From Thermomonospora echinospora (GTDB lineage Bacteria; Actinomycetota; Actinomycetes; Streptosporangiales; Streptosporangiaceae), in the NCBI RefSeq assembly GCF_900108175.1, contig NZ_FNVO01000005.1, positions 186,001 through 250,000 of the forward strand: 64,000 bases of DNA. The letters run 5' to 3'. The position numbers and the translations under genes are program-made. Below are positions 27,377 through 35,636 of the stretch, piece after piece. The notes beneath the pieces were generated by a model. The model had not been told where the DNA came from. It did no database searches and worked only from the letters and a program-made list of their open reading frames with translations. Within the stretch, counting starts at the first letter, position 1; each line of letters opens with the position of its first letter.

Positions 27377-27918
27377 TCGTCCACCCGCAGGGAGTCGGCA
27401 ACGCGGGCCAGACCGGCGGCGTCGAAGTCGACCATGGGAGCCCGCACCGCGAGGTCCAGGAGGGTGCCGTCGCGGGTGAGCGCGTAGACGTCCACGATGC
27501 GGACCCGCACCGTCGCACCGCCCGGGGCGGTGTCGTCGTAGACGGCCTCGATCCGGTGGGCCTCGACAGCGCCGGGCACGTCGGCCGGGCGGTCCACGAC
27601 GACCTGCCGTCCGCTCACCTGGTTCAGCAGCCGGACCTGGGCGAGTTGGTCGCGCATGGTCCCGGTGTAGGCGTCCCGCCGGGCGACGACGGCCTGGCTG
27701 CGGGCGGCGCCCTGGGGGCCGTCGGCCCCGCGCAGCTCCACCAGCGGGGCGCCGCCCTCGTCGGTGGTGCGGATCTCCCGCCAGCCAGCCGGGTGCGCAA
27801 GCGTATAGCCGTCGCCGGCGTACCGCTGGAACCCCGGCGGCGGCTCCGGCGGCCCGGAGCAGGCCGCGGCGAAGACGGCCGCCATCGTCAGCGCGAGCAG
27901 CCGGACCAGGGAACCCAT
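27373..27918 (-). CDS. Lipoprotein (triad copy 2)
   Basis: 181 residues with a lipoprotein signal peptide: basic start, hydrophobic core and lipobox FAAAC (Cys20). The mature part starts YAGDGYTLAHPAGWREIR and has the beta-rich layout of PsbP/DcrB-like lipoproteins, ending DLAVRAPMVDFDAAGLARVA. Its start lies 31 bases inside the end of the upstream large gene, with ggaagg as ribosome-binding site. Paralogue of the 30085 gene (shared segments VDVYALTRDG/IDLYALTEDG, DLAVRAP/NIAVRAP). Confidence 0.85.
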   Translation of the reverse strand: MGSLVRLLALTMAAVFAAACSGPPEPPPGFQRYAGDGYTLAHPAGWREIRTTDEGGAPLVELRGADGPQGAARSQAVVARRDAYTGTMRDQLAQVRLLNQVSGRQVVVDRPADVPGAVEAHRIEAVYDDTAPGGATVRVRIVDVYALTRDGTLLDLAVRAPMVDFDAAGLARVADSLRVDE

Positions 27919-29519
27919 CCCACACCTTCCTTCCACATCTGGGCGTCGGCCAGCGCGTTGTGCTCGCCCTCCAGCTTCAGCTCCACGCCGCCGATGCCGC
28001 GCACGCTGACCCGGTCGGAACTGAGCTTGCCCTTCAGGACGTCGGAGTCGTAGACGAGCTTGGTCACCGTGCCGTGCGTACGGAATCGTTCCTCCAGCTT
28101 GGTACGCGTCCCACCCGAGACGGAGTCCGGCAGCAGCCGGTCCCACTCACTGTGCAGGCCCTTCGCCGCGAAGTCCTGGACGAGCTTGAGGCTGGTGGGA
28201 TCGCCCAGGTCCAGGGACCGCTGTTCGCGGGTGCGCTCGCCGCTGATCGGCACGTCGATGTTCGCCGCCAGATCCCGCAGCTTCGTCTTGGACGGCTCGC
28301 CGGGACGCTTGGGGGCCGCCTCGCTGACCTTGTCGGCACCACGGCCGAACCAGTTGAGCTGGCTGTCCACGATCTGGGTGAACGTTTTGAGGGTGCCCTT
28401 GGCGTCGGCGCCGAGCCGGTAGTAGGTCGAAGCCTTCCCCTTGGCCGAGACGCCGACGTCGGGCCAGTTCTTCTTCAGGTGCTCGCGGACTTGCAGGGGC
28501 AGCCGCACCCGGCCGCCGGTGCCCGCCTCGACCCTCCGGGCCAGTTCCTCGACGCCCTCGTTGACCCGGCCGACGAACTTCTTGCGGACGTCGGCGGGCA
28601 TGTAACGGCCGATATCGGTGATGGCCGCGCCCTCCAGCTCGCCCGCCGACCGGACGGTCATCTCGAAGCTGCCGTCCGGTTTGTACCGCATTCCACCCAG
28701 ATGCCAGCCCCGGCCTCCGGCGGACACTCCCAGGAATTTCTTGAACAGGTCGGCCTTCGCGGTGAACCCGGCGGTGGGGCCGCCCTCGATCAGCCACTCC
28801 TTGCGAGGCGGCAACGGCGCAGGGGCCACCGGCCTGCTGCTCAACAGGTACGGGAGCGAGGTGAGCGGATTCGTGGCCAGCGACAGATCCGCGGCCTGGC
28901 GCAGGCGATGCGCGGCGTAGTCCGTCGGGAACTGCCGGGCCTGCTTCTCGTTGTCGAACTCGTAGATGTCGGCAAGAGTGCCGTTCACGCCCAGCCAGGC
29001 GCCCGCGGGAACCTTGCGCAGGCTGTCGAGGCCCAGCGCGTCGTCGGATTCCACCTGCGCGGTGGCCAGCCCCGGCGTCGCCCCAGCGAGCTCCCCCCAG
29101 CCGTAGACCCACACCTGCCACGCGTCGGGCTTCCCCGGGCGGGCCACCCGGCGGATCTGGTAGCCGAGCCGGGTTCCGCCGCGCACGTCGACATAGCGGA
29201 CGGGGACGGTGACGTTCAGCTCGGCATAACCGATGTCGATACTGCGATAGCAGGAGTTCTCCGGCCGCTTCACGCCCGACTGCACCGGATTAAGCGGTCC
29301 GGCGGGGCCGGACGCTCCCGGGCATGAGGAATTCCGGGACAGTGGGCACAGCGCCCGGCGGGCGGCATCCCGCACCCTCTCGCCGAGGCCCCCGTCCAAC
29401 AGGGCCAGCGCGACACCGACGACAAGCGCCAGTATCGCCACCGACTCCGTTGTGGTGACCCCTCGTTCGCCCCGATCGACGGTGCACGGGCACGGCTCAG
29501 ATCGCAAACGCGCACGCAT
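27888..29519 (-). CDS. Large pilin-leader protein (triad copy 2)
   Basis: 543 residues. Leader of 20 residues ending ERG, then VTTTE with Glu at +5 exactly as in Flp/TadE leaders, a hydrophobic segment (SVAILALVVGVALALLDGG) and VRDAARRALCPL as in the toxins. The body shares with the 30651 product a DAWQVWVYG/DTWQVWDMS segment, IYEFDNEKQA and a C-terminal WKEGVGWVPW motif. No known enzyme domain recognised. It is probably processed by the prepilin peptidase at 33486 and displayed or secreted by the Tad machinery; effector or adhesin roles are both possible. Confidence 0.8.
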   Translation of the reverse strand: MRARLRSEPCPCTVDRGERGVTTTESVAILALVVGVALALLDGGLGERVRDAARRALCPLSRNSSCPGASGPAGPLNPVQSGVKRPENSCYRSIDIGYAELNVTVPVRYVDVRGGTRLGYQIRRVARPGKPDAWQVWVYGWGELAGATPGLATAQVESDDALGLDSLRKVPAGAWLGVNGTLADIYEFDNEKQARQFPTDYAAHRLRQAADLSLATNPLTSLPYLLSSRPVAPAPLPPRKEWLIEGGPTAGFTAKADLFKKFLGVSAGGRGWHLGGMRYKPDGSFEMTVRSAGELEGAAITDIGRYMPADVRKKFVGRVNEGVEELARRVEAGTGGRVRLPLQVREHLKKNWPDVGVSAKGKASTYYRLGADAKGTLKTFTQIVDSQLNWFGRGADKVSEAAPKRPGEPSKTKLRDLAANIDVPISGERTREQRSLDLGDPTSLKLVQDFAAKGLHSEWDRLLPDSVSGGTRTKLEERFRTHGTVTKLVYDSDVLKGKLSSDRVSVRGIGGVELKLEGEHNALADAQMWKEGVGWVPWSGCSR

Positions 29520-29656
29520 ATCCGCGAAGCAATCATTGCGGCGCGCACACCCGTTAGGCCCGAAGACCTAGCGGATAGACCTAAATCCATCCATTAATCC
29601 ACGAGTCGCCGATAATTCATGATATTTCCGCGCAGGCGGCCTTGCGGCACCGCGGT

Positions 29657-30088
29657 TCAGCCGGGCCGTCGTCGGCCGGCGCCCTTCACCGCGGCCCTGC
29701 GGACGCCCAGCAGCACCCCGCCGGCGGCGGCCAGGATCGGAACGAGCATGCCGGGCAGCGCAGGTATCCCCTCCACCGGGTGCAGGTTGATCAGCAGCGC
29801 GATGGTCAGCGGCGCCGCGACGGCCAACGCGTACCGGGCACGCCCCCTCTCCACCCCCGCCCGCGCCAGCCGGGGACCGGCCAGGTGACCGGCCAGCAGG
29901 CCACCCACCAACTGCACTACGACCACGGCGACCGCCGACGCCCAGAACACCCCGTCCGACACCACCAGTTCTGGATCGGCCAGCGCCAGCGCCACCACGA
30001 CGGTCATCGCCGCCACCGGCACCGCCAGCGCGGCGACCGCCGACACTGCGACGGCCGCCGCGACCCCGCGGTGATGGACCATGATCAT
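29657..30088 (-). CDS. Small four-helix membrane protein (triad copy 1)
   Basis: 143 residues, four hydrophobic helices (AAAVAVSAVAALAVPVAAM, WASAVAVVVVQLVGGLLAG, YALAVAAPLTIALLINL, LVPILAAAGGVLLGVRR). Overlaps the lipoprotein stop by four bases. Counterpart of the 26966 gene; similarity is mainly in layout and helix pattern. Confidence 0.75.
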   Translation of the reverse strand: MIMVHHRGVAAAVAVSAVAALAVPVAAMTVVVALALADPELVVSDGVFWASAVAVVVVQLVGGLLAGHLAGPRLARAGVERGRARYALAVAAPLTIALLINLHPVEGIPALPGMLVPILAAAGGVLLGVRRAAVKGAGRRRPG

Positions 30089-30666
30089 TTCTCCTTGATC
30101 CGGAACGATTCGAGCACTTCGGGCAGTCCGGCGGCCTCGCCGCCGCCCTCGGGGGCACGGACGGCGATGTTCACCATCACCCCGTCCTCCGTCAGCGCGT
30201 ACAGGTCGATGACCTCCATGCGCACCGACCGGCCCGGGTTCGTCGACATCTCTCCCACGGCCTCGAAACGGTGGGCCACTTCGGCGCCCGGCACCTTCGT
30301 CGAGCGGTCCATCCGGATCCGACGCTCGGTGAGCAGGCTCGCCGCCCGGTACTCACCCAACTGGAGCTCGAAACGCCGCCGTTGCGCCTGTGACCCGTAC
30401 GGACGCGCCTCGGACTGCCCGCCGACCAGCACCTCGCCCTGCGGTGCGCCCGAGGCCGTCGGCGGGCCGACCAGCCAGATCTCCGGTTCACCCCGCACGT
30501 TGCGCCGCGGCTTGCGCGTCCAGTCCGCCGGGTGGGCGAAGGAGTACACCGGGCCGTCGTACCTGACGAAACCGGCGGGCGTCGGCGGCGTGTCCGCATC
30601 GCCGTCCGCGCATCCGGCCGCCGCCAGGACCGCCGCCAGGACCGCGGCGATCATCCGAGTCCGCAT
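30085..30666 (-). CDS. Lipoprotein (triad copy 1)
   Basis: 193 residues; signal peptide with lipobox LAAAGC (Cys19). Mature region VRYDGPVYSFAHPADWTRKP through EVIDLYALTEDGVMVNIAVRAP matches the paralogue at 27373. The ATG at 30666 lies 16 bases inside the end of the large pilin-leader gene. Expected location: outer face of the cytoplasmic membrane, where it could act on the partner protein emerging from the membrane. Confidence 0.85.
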   Translation of the reverse strand: MRTRMIAAVLAAVLAAAGCADGDADTPPTPAGFVRYDGPVYSFAHPADWTRKPRRNVRGEPEIWLVGPPTASGAPQGEVLVGGQSEARPYGSQAQRRRFELQLGEYRAASLLTERRIRMDRSTKVPGAEVAHRFEAVGEMSTNPGRSVRMEVIDLYALTEDGVMVNIAVRAPEGGGEAAGLPEVLESFRIKEK

Positions 30667-32213
30667 TTGTCCCACTTCACCCAGCCGGTTCCCGGCTTCC
30701 AGTACGAGGCGTCGGTCGCGGTGCTCGTGGTCTGGTCGTACTCCCACTCTCCGCCGACCACGACCGCCCCTATCGACGCGTTGAACGTGGAGACCTCGTT
30801 GTCGAAGTTCACCGTCGACATCGTCCCCGCGCCGTCGAGGAACATCTGGTTCAGATCCCTGAACGGCTTTATCGGGTTCTGCGTAGCCGCGGCGGGCTGC
30901 ACGCTGGTCTTGAGGTAACGGTCGAAGGCCGCCTTGTCCTCCGGCTTGGTGAGGTCCAGGACCTTCGTCGTCCGCTCCCGGAAACCTTCCTGGGAATTCT
31001 GGTACCAGGCGCTCGCCGGGCCCACGTCAAGGTCTGCGCGCAGATGCCAGCTGCCCTGCTTGTCGTCGATCTGGGTGAACTCCACCGGCTTCCCGTTCTC
31101 GTCGACGGTGATGCCGATCCAGGTGGATCCCGTACCGCGCAGCCCGATGCCCACACCGCTGTCGGTGGCGATTGCGCGCTTCACCGGGTCCGGCAGCTTC
31201 ATCGTCGTGCCAAGCTTGTCGGCCAACTGCCTCTCGACATCGGAGATCCGATTCTGCACGGAGTTGGGAAAGCGTTTCTTCGCCTTCTTGATCATCGTAT
31301 CTATGTCGGCCTCCGCCGACTCCATGATCTGCTGGCTGCCCTGGAAGTAGAATGTCGTATTTTCCTTCTTGTCACCTTGGGCATAGGTCCGCCAGACGCC
31401 GGCCGAGGTCGTCCCGAAGTTCTTGCCGACGATCGACAGCGGTAGGGGGCCCAGCTGGATGTCGTTGTAGAAGCCGTTGTAGAGGCCGCCGTCCCAGTAC
31501 TCCTGGGCCGGTTTCCGGTCGGGTTCGTTCGCACCGATCTGGTCACCGATCCGGTCACCGATCCCGAAGGGAAGATGTCCGGCCAGCCAGTGGGCGGGGC
31601 CGGTCAGCGGATTGGTGCGGACCGCCACCTTGATCGGGTCTCCGATCCGATAGTTCTCCATCTTCTTGTAGAACTCCCTGGCCTCCTTCTCGTTGTCGAA
31701 CTCGTAGATCTCGGCCTTGGAGCCCTCGGCGGTCGCCCACGCCCCGGCGTTCAGAAAGGCCAGACGGCTCTTGTCCGGGATGCCGACTCCACCGCCGACG
31801 TCCATCCAGGACATGTCCCAGACCTGCCAGGTGTCAGGCTTCCCGTTGCCGTTCACATATCGCCGGAGCTGCAACTGGGTGCCGCCGTCGGAGAGGATGC
31901 TGAAGATACGTCCGTTCCCGATGGCGGTGAACTCCCCATACCTACTGTGCAGGTTCGTCAGGCACGCCCCGCCCGGCTCATCCGGATCGCCCATCGTCAC
32001 GGGCTGAGTTCCCGGAGGGCCCGGGCACCCCAACGACGGGGAGAGCTTGCACAATTCCCGCCGCACACCGTCCCGGACCGTGTCATTGACCCCGGCGGTG
32101 ACCAGCCCCAGGACGACGGCGACGGCGACGGCGAGAACACCCACCCCGTCCACGGTGACGGAGCCTTGGTCGACGACAATTCCCGATCGGCTCTTCGAAG
32201 CACGGAACACCAT
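30651..32213 (-). CDS. Large pilin-leader protein (triad copy 1)
   Basis: 520 residues. Leader of 17 residues ending VDQG, then SVTVD (acidic residue at +5), hydrophobic GVGVLAVAVAVVLGLVTAG and VRDGVRRELCKL, parallel to the toxins. Body: DTWQVWDMS, AEIYEFDNEKEAREFYKK, TNPLTGPAHWLAGH, a central beta-rich region and a C-terminal WKPGTGWVKWDKCG motif. Paralogue of the 27888 product. ATG 32213 (MVFRASKS) is supported by a TGGGnCC site just upstream; a longer frame to 32273 runs through that site and is less likely. Function unknown; likely Tad-dependent surface or secreted protein. Confidence 0.8.
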   Translation of the reverse strand: MVFRASKSRSGIVVDQGSVTVDGVGVLAVAVAVVLGLVTAGVNDTVRDGVRRELCKLSPSLGCPGPPGTQPVTMGDPDEPGGACLTNLHSRYGEFTAIGNGRIFSILSDGGTQLQLRRYVNGNGKPDTWQVWDMSWMDVGGGVGIPDKSRLAFLNAGAWATAEGSKAEIYEFDNEKEAREFYKKMENYRIGDPIKVAVRTNPLTGPAHWLAGHLPFGIGDRIGDQIGANEPDRKPAQEYWDGGLYNGFYNDIQLGPLPLSIVGKNFGTTSAGVWRTYAQGDKKENTTFYFQGSQQIMESAEADIDTMIKKAKKRFPNSVQNRISDVERQLADKLGTTMKLPDPVKRAIATDSGVGIGLRGTGSTWIGITVDENGKPVEFTQIDDKQGSWHLRADLDVGPASAWYQNSQEGFRERTTKVLDLTKPEDKAAFDRYLKTSVQPAAATQNPIKPFRDLNQMFLDGAGTMSTVNFDNEVSTFNASIGAVVVGGEWEYDQTTSTATDASYWKPGTGWVKWDKCGLG

Positions 32214-32247
32214 CGAAGATTCGCATGATCGGGACGATCCGCCATGA

Positions 32248-32272
32248 GCCCCGAGACCCAAACACGGACCCA
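32248..32272 (-). promoter_or_regulatory. TGGGnCC motif upstream of pilin-leader triad
   Basis: Minus strand TGGGTCCGTGTTTGGGTC followed by TCGGGGC; the units are spaced 12 bases here instead of 7. It lies 35 bases before ATG 32213, the same distance as at the toxin gene 16898. Confidence 0.45.
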
Positions 32273-32319
32273 ATTTTCATCGGCTGTCCATCTGACGTTC
32301 ACCCACGATCTCCGCCCGG

Positions 32320-33489
32320 CTATTCCTTACCGAATCTGGCGAGTGGACGGGTGAAGCCCATGACATTGGGACGGTTGGCGTACGAGGTGACGCTGATGGG
32401 ACCGCACAGCCGGCACCGGGCCTCGATCATGAGTTTCTTCTCCGGGTCGACCACCATCGCGACGTGGCCGGGACGATTCGGTCCGGACCCCGGGCCGGAA
32501 TTGAAGAAGATCAGGTCACCGGGTTTCTCCGCGCCGCCCGGTACCCGAACCCCGAACGGCCACTGGGTGAACGTGGTGCGCGGGATCGCCACCCCGGCCG
32601 ACTTGTAGGCGGCGTAAATCAGCCCGGAGCAGTCGAACGCGCTGGGCCCCACGCCTCCCCACAGGTACGGCTTGCCGATCTGTGCGTACGCGTAGGCGAG
32701 GATCTTCTTGATGAGGTCGGAGGCGTCGGCGGGCAGTTCGGGCAGTTGCGGCAGCGGGCCGACCTGCCCCGGCGGGAAGATGTCGTCGTAGTCGGGCCCG
32801 CCCTTGTAGGCCACCGGGTCCTCGGCGTCGACCAACCGGAGCTTGAACATCTTCGCCACCCGGTCCCGGTCCCCGTTCGGCCAAACCTGCACCCCGTCGC
32901 ACACCAGCCGGTTGTAGTCGGGGTTGCCGTCCTCCAGTTGGTCACCGGGAATGGGAGGGTAGACGCAGTCGGGGATGATCAGCCGGCCCACGGCGGTGGC
33001 CTTCCCGGCCCGGCCGACGCCCTTCTCTCCGTCGGTGCCGGTGCACAGGTCCTCGCCCTCCTGAAGCGCCCGCCGCTCCTTGTCGGTCAGGTTCCGCTCG
33101 TTCTTCAGCTGGCACTTGCGGGTGACCGTACTCACCTTCGCGGTCGTTCCCAGCCGCCCGCTCAGCTTGACCTCGCCGACCAGGTCGGTCTCGTTCTCCC
33201 CGGCGTACCGCTTGGCCGGCACCTCGGGCTCGGTGTTGGTCATCCAGTAGCCGACGCCAGACGGGGAGATGCCCTCCAGCGCCAGGTCGATGGCCTGGTT
33301 GCGCAGCGGCTCCAGCGCCCCGAGCGCGGCGGCGTCCGCCCCGATCTGTGCCTGGGTGCGCATGTCCCCGGCCTCGGCGATCTTGAAGATCAGCAGGGTG
33401 GCCGCCGCCAGCGCCAGCGACACGTAGAGGACCAGGAGCGTGGTCGCCAGTCCCTCGTCGCCGGTCCGGCCCCGGGTCCGCCGGATCAT
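32320..33489 (-). CDS. TadE/TadG-like pseudopilin fused to NlpC/P60 peptidase
   Basis: 389 residues. The N-terminus DEG-LATTLLVLYVSLALAAATLL with GADAAALGALEPL is of the TadE/TadG-like (Flp pseudopilin-related) type. A central region of about 200 residues contains several Cys. The C-terminal ~120 residues are an NlpC/P60 cysteine peptidase: Cys in SAFDCSGLIYA, His in RPGHVAMV, with IPRTTFTQWPFGVRVP and GDLIFFNSGPG. It would cut peptidoglycan peptides, possibly opening the wall for the pilus. The NlpC/P60 part is a paralogue of that at 57001. ATG overlaps the prepilin-peptidase stop. Confidence 0.88.
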   Translation of the reverse strand: MIRRTRGRTGDEGLATTLLVLYVSLALAAATLLIFKIAEAGDMRTQAQIGADAAALGALEPLRNQAIDLALEGISPSGVGYWMTNTEPEVPAKRYAGENETDLVGEVKLSGRLGTTAKVSTVTRKCQLKNERNLTDKERRALQEGEDLCTGTDGEKGVGRAGKATAVGRLIIPDCVYPPIPGDQLEDGNPDYNRLVCDGVQVWPNGDRDRVAKMFKLRLVDAEDPVAYKGGPDYDDIFPPGQVGPLPQLPELPADASDLIKKILAYAYAQIGKPYLWGGVGPSAFDCSGLIYAAYKSAGVAIPRTTFTQWPFGVRVPGGAEKPGDLIFFNSGPGSGPNRPGHVAMVVDPEKKLMIEARCRLCGPISVTSYANRPNVMGFTRPLARFGKE

Positions 33490-34133
33490 GCGAGGACCCC
33501 GCCGGACATGACGCCGAGCAGCGCCCCGGCCAGCATGAAGGGGCCGAAGGGCATCTCGTCCTTGCGCCCGACCCGGCCGAGCAGCATGCAGGTGATGCCG
33601 AACAGCCCGCCGAGCAACAGCCCGGCCATCGCTCCGGTGACCCATTCAGCCTGCCCCAGCCAGCCGAGATGAAGACCGATGACCCCGGCCAGTTTCACGT
33701 CGCCGCGGCCCATGGCGTCTGGCCGAAGATAGTGCTGGACGGCGTAGCAGAACCACAGCGCCGCCATTCCCAGCAGCGCGTGAACGAACCGGAACATCCC
33801 GTCGGCGACGAAAAAGGCAGCCATTCCCAGCAGCACTATCCCGACCCCGTACGACGGAAGGGTGAAGAAGTCGGGAAGCCGCTTGACGGCGATGTCGATC
33901 ACCGCCAGCAGGGATCCGACGACACCCAGATAGCAGAAGGCCAGTAGTTCCACTCCCATGCCGAGCCGCCAGGTCAGCATAACCGTCACGGCGCCGCCCA
34001 GGGCCGCCAGGACAATCCGGCGATGTCGCGTGACGGGGCCGCAGTACCGGGTGGTCAACGGAGCGGAGAACCAGCCCGCCCCCGAGCCCGCAAGCCCGGC
34101 GACCGAAAGCGTCAAAAACTGGATCATTGCCAC
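33486..34133 (-). CDS. Prepilin peptidase (A24 family, TadV-like)
   Basis: 215 residues, about six transmembrane helices. Both catalytic aspartates of A24 peptidases are present, in LLAVIDIAVKRLPD and MGRGDVKLAG. No N-terminal methylase/Cys cluster, as expected of TadV-type enzymes. It should cleave the leaders of the two Flp pilins, the TadE-type proteins, and by inference the large pilin-leader proteins and toxins. Start at ATG 34133 or 34127. Sits between the pilin genes and the TadG-NlpC gene. Confidence 0.9.
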   Translation of the reverse strand: MAMIQFLTLSVAGLAGSGAGWFSAPLTTRYCGPVTRHRRIVLAALGGAVTVMLTWRLGMGVELLAFCYLGVVGSLLAVIDIAVKRLPDFFTLPSYGVGIVLLGMAAFFVADGMFRFVHALLGMAALWFCYAVQHYLRPDAMGRGDVKLAGVIGLHLGWLGQAEWVTGAMAGLLLGGLFGITCMLLGRVGRKDEMPFGPFMLAGALLGVMSGGVLA

Positions 34134-34172
34134 CGATCAGTTTCCGGAACCAGAACCGCCGTGTCACCGCGA

Positions 34173-34433
34173 TCACTCGGCGGGCGTGTCGAGAATCTTG
34201 CCGATCCAGTCGTCGACCGCGCTCGCGGCCTTCTCCGGAAGCCCGATCGAGTAGACCCCCGCAATGATCCCGGCCACCAGGATCAGCACTCCGGCCCATT
34301 CGAAGACCTCGACGCCGCGATCCCCGCCCCGCCGCGGGTCCGCGCTCCTGGCGCGCGTGAACGCCGCCCACGCGGCCACGCCGTCCCGCAGGCACATCAT
34401 GATCCGCACATACAGTGCCATCGTCCGGTTCAT
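34173..34433 (-). CDS. Flp-type pilin 2
   Basis: 86 residues. Leader of 40 residues (MNRTMALYVRIMM...GGDRG), cleavage expected after Gly40, then VEVFEW (Glu at +5, aromatic at +6, the Flp signature), a hydrophobic helix AGVLILVAGIIAGVYSI and a short tail GLPEKAASAVDDWIGKIL. The segment after the helix corresponds to GLPGTVRDAAESALC of the toxins, which ties the toxin N-termini to this pilin. ATG 34433 chosen because the leader then aligns with the pilin at 34557. Confidence 0.85.
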   Translation of the reverse strand: MNRTMALYVRIMMCLRDGVAAWAAFTRARSADPRRGGDRGVEVFEWAGVLILVAGIIAGVYSIGLPEKAASAVDDWIGKILDTPAE

Positions 34434-34556
34434 CGCGGCCCCACAGGTACGGGCGCTTTCATCGAGGTCATCGCCATGGGCCTTCACCAATGCGGAACAG
34501 CGGGCCCGCGGTCAGGGAACCCCGGCCACAGGCCCGCTCGAAGCCCTGGGGTGATA

Positions 34557-34832
34557 TCAGCCGCCGCCCTCGGCGGGCTTCGCACCCTTGAGCTTCTGCA
34601 GTTGCTCGTCGATCATGTTCAGTATCCACTTGCCGATATCGGCCTGGATGAGGACTAGGGCGATCGCCACGACCACGGCGATGAGGCCGACCATCTCGGC
34701 GGAAAGAGCGATACCACGGTCGTCGCGCTGGCGGGCGCGCTCGACGCGACCCTTCACGAACAGGGTGCTCTTCTCCGCTCCGTCGCGCAGGAGCGTCGCG
34801 GTATATACGTATGCGGGAATCAGCATTTTCAT
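34557..34832 (-). CDS. Flp-type pilin 1
   Basis: 91 residues. Leader of 40 residues (MKMLIPAYVYTATLLRDG...RDDRG), then IALSAEMVGLIAVVVAIALV and an amphipathic tail DIGKWILNMIDEQLQKLKG. The Glu is at +6 rather than +5 of the expected cleavage site. ATG 34832 has gggagg five bases upstream; an upstream in-frame ATG at 34886 is less likely. Follows the response-regulator gene and a TGGGnCC motif, so pilin expression may have its own promoter. Confidence 0.85.
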   Translation of the reverse strand: MKMLIPAYVYTATLLRDGAEKSTLFVKGRVERARQRDDRGIALSAEMVGLIAVVVAIALVLIQADIGKWILNMIDEQLQKLKGAKPAEGGG

Positions 34833-34936
34833 CTCGGCCTCCCAGTCGCCCACTGCCGTCCACGTGCCAATAACGGTAGTAATCACGCCCGGTCGGCTCC
34901 AGGGTCCTGTGCCTCAACCCCGCCGATGCCGCGACT

Positions 34937-34951
34937 GGGGCCCAGGGCCCA
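34937..34951 (-). promoter_or_regulatory. TGGGnCC motif upstream of pilin genes
   Basis: Minus strand TGGGCCCTGGGCCCC, between the regulator stop (34971) and the pilin start (34832). A second related site, ACAGGACCCTGG on the minus strand, lies at 34900-34911. Confidence 0.5.
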
Positions 34952-34970
34952 GTGCCGTTGCCAGAGATGT

Positions 34971-35636
34971 TCATTCGCTTTCTCCCGCCGTGCCGATCCA
35001 GCAGGCTATCGCCGCCGCACGCGAGGTGACCCCGAGCTTCGCATAGATCCGGTTGACGTGGTTCTTGACGGTCTTCTCGGCCAGGAACAGGCCGCGGGCG
35101 ATCTCGCCGTTCGAACGGCCCCGGACGATGAGGCCCATGACCTCCGCCTCACGCGCGGACAGGCCGTAGCGCTCCCCCGGCCGTCCGCCGGACCGCGCCT
35201 GTGGCCGATCCTGCTCCGTACCCTGGCGGACCGCACCAACCAGGGCCGACACCGCCGCACGCGACAGCGGATGGGCACCGCCGACCGCGTCGTTGATCGC
35301 CCTCGTCAGCTCCTCGACGGTGAAGGTGCCGTGGACCAGGTATCCCACCGCACCGTTGCCGATGGCTGCGCGGATGGTGTCCGGGTCGTCGGTGTAGGTC
35401 AGCATCACCACCCGGCTGATGGAGCTGAGCGCCTGAGCCGCCGCCACCCCGTCGAGCAGGGGCATGCGGACGTCCAGCAGCACCAGGTCGGGACGCAGCC
35501 GCTCGGCCATCTCGACGGCGAGCCGGCCGTCGCCGGCCTCACCCACGACCTCGATTCCGCTCGCCTCCAGCAGCGACACCAGCCCCTGTCGTACGACGGG
35601 GTTGTCGTCGACCACCATCACGCGTGGGGCGTTCAT
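34971..35636 (-). CDS. NarL/LuxR-type response regulator in Tad operon
   Basis: 221 residues: receiver domain (acidic pair in [10 protein letters not shown], phospho-acceptor Asp in [11 protein letters not shown], Thr in VMLTYTDD; the usual Lys position reads LVHGTFT, so the conserved Lys appears replaced), linker, and a C-terminal LuxR helix-turn-helix ([20 protein letters not shown]...[17 protein letters not shown]). Starts one base after the kinase stop. Natural candidate for the protein that binds the TGGGnCC motif, although NarL-family sites are usually different. Confidence 0.92.
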   Translation of the reverse strand: MNAPRVMVVDDNPVVRQGLVSLLEASGIEVVGEAGDGRLAVEMAERLRPDLVLLDVRMPLLDGVAAAQALSSISRVVMLTYTDDPDTIRAAIGNGAVGYLVHGTFTVEELTRAINDAVGGAHPLSRAAVSALVGAVRQGTEQDRPQARSGGRPGERYGLSAREAEVMGLIVRGRSNGEIARGLFLAEKTVKNHVNRIYAKLGVTSRAAAIACWIGTAGESE

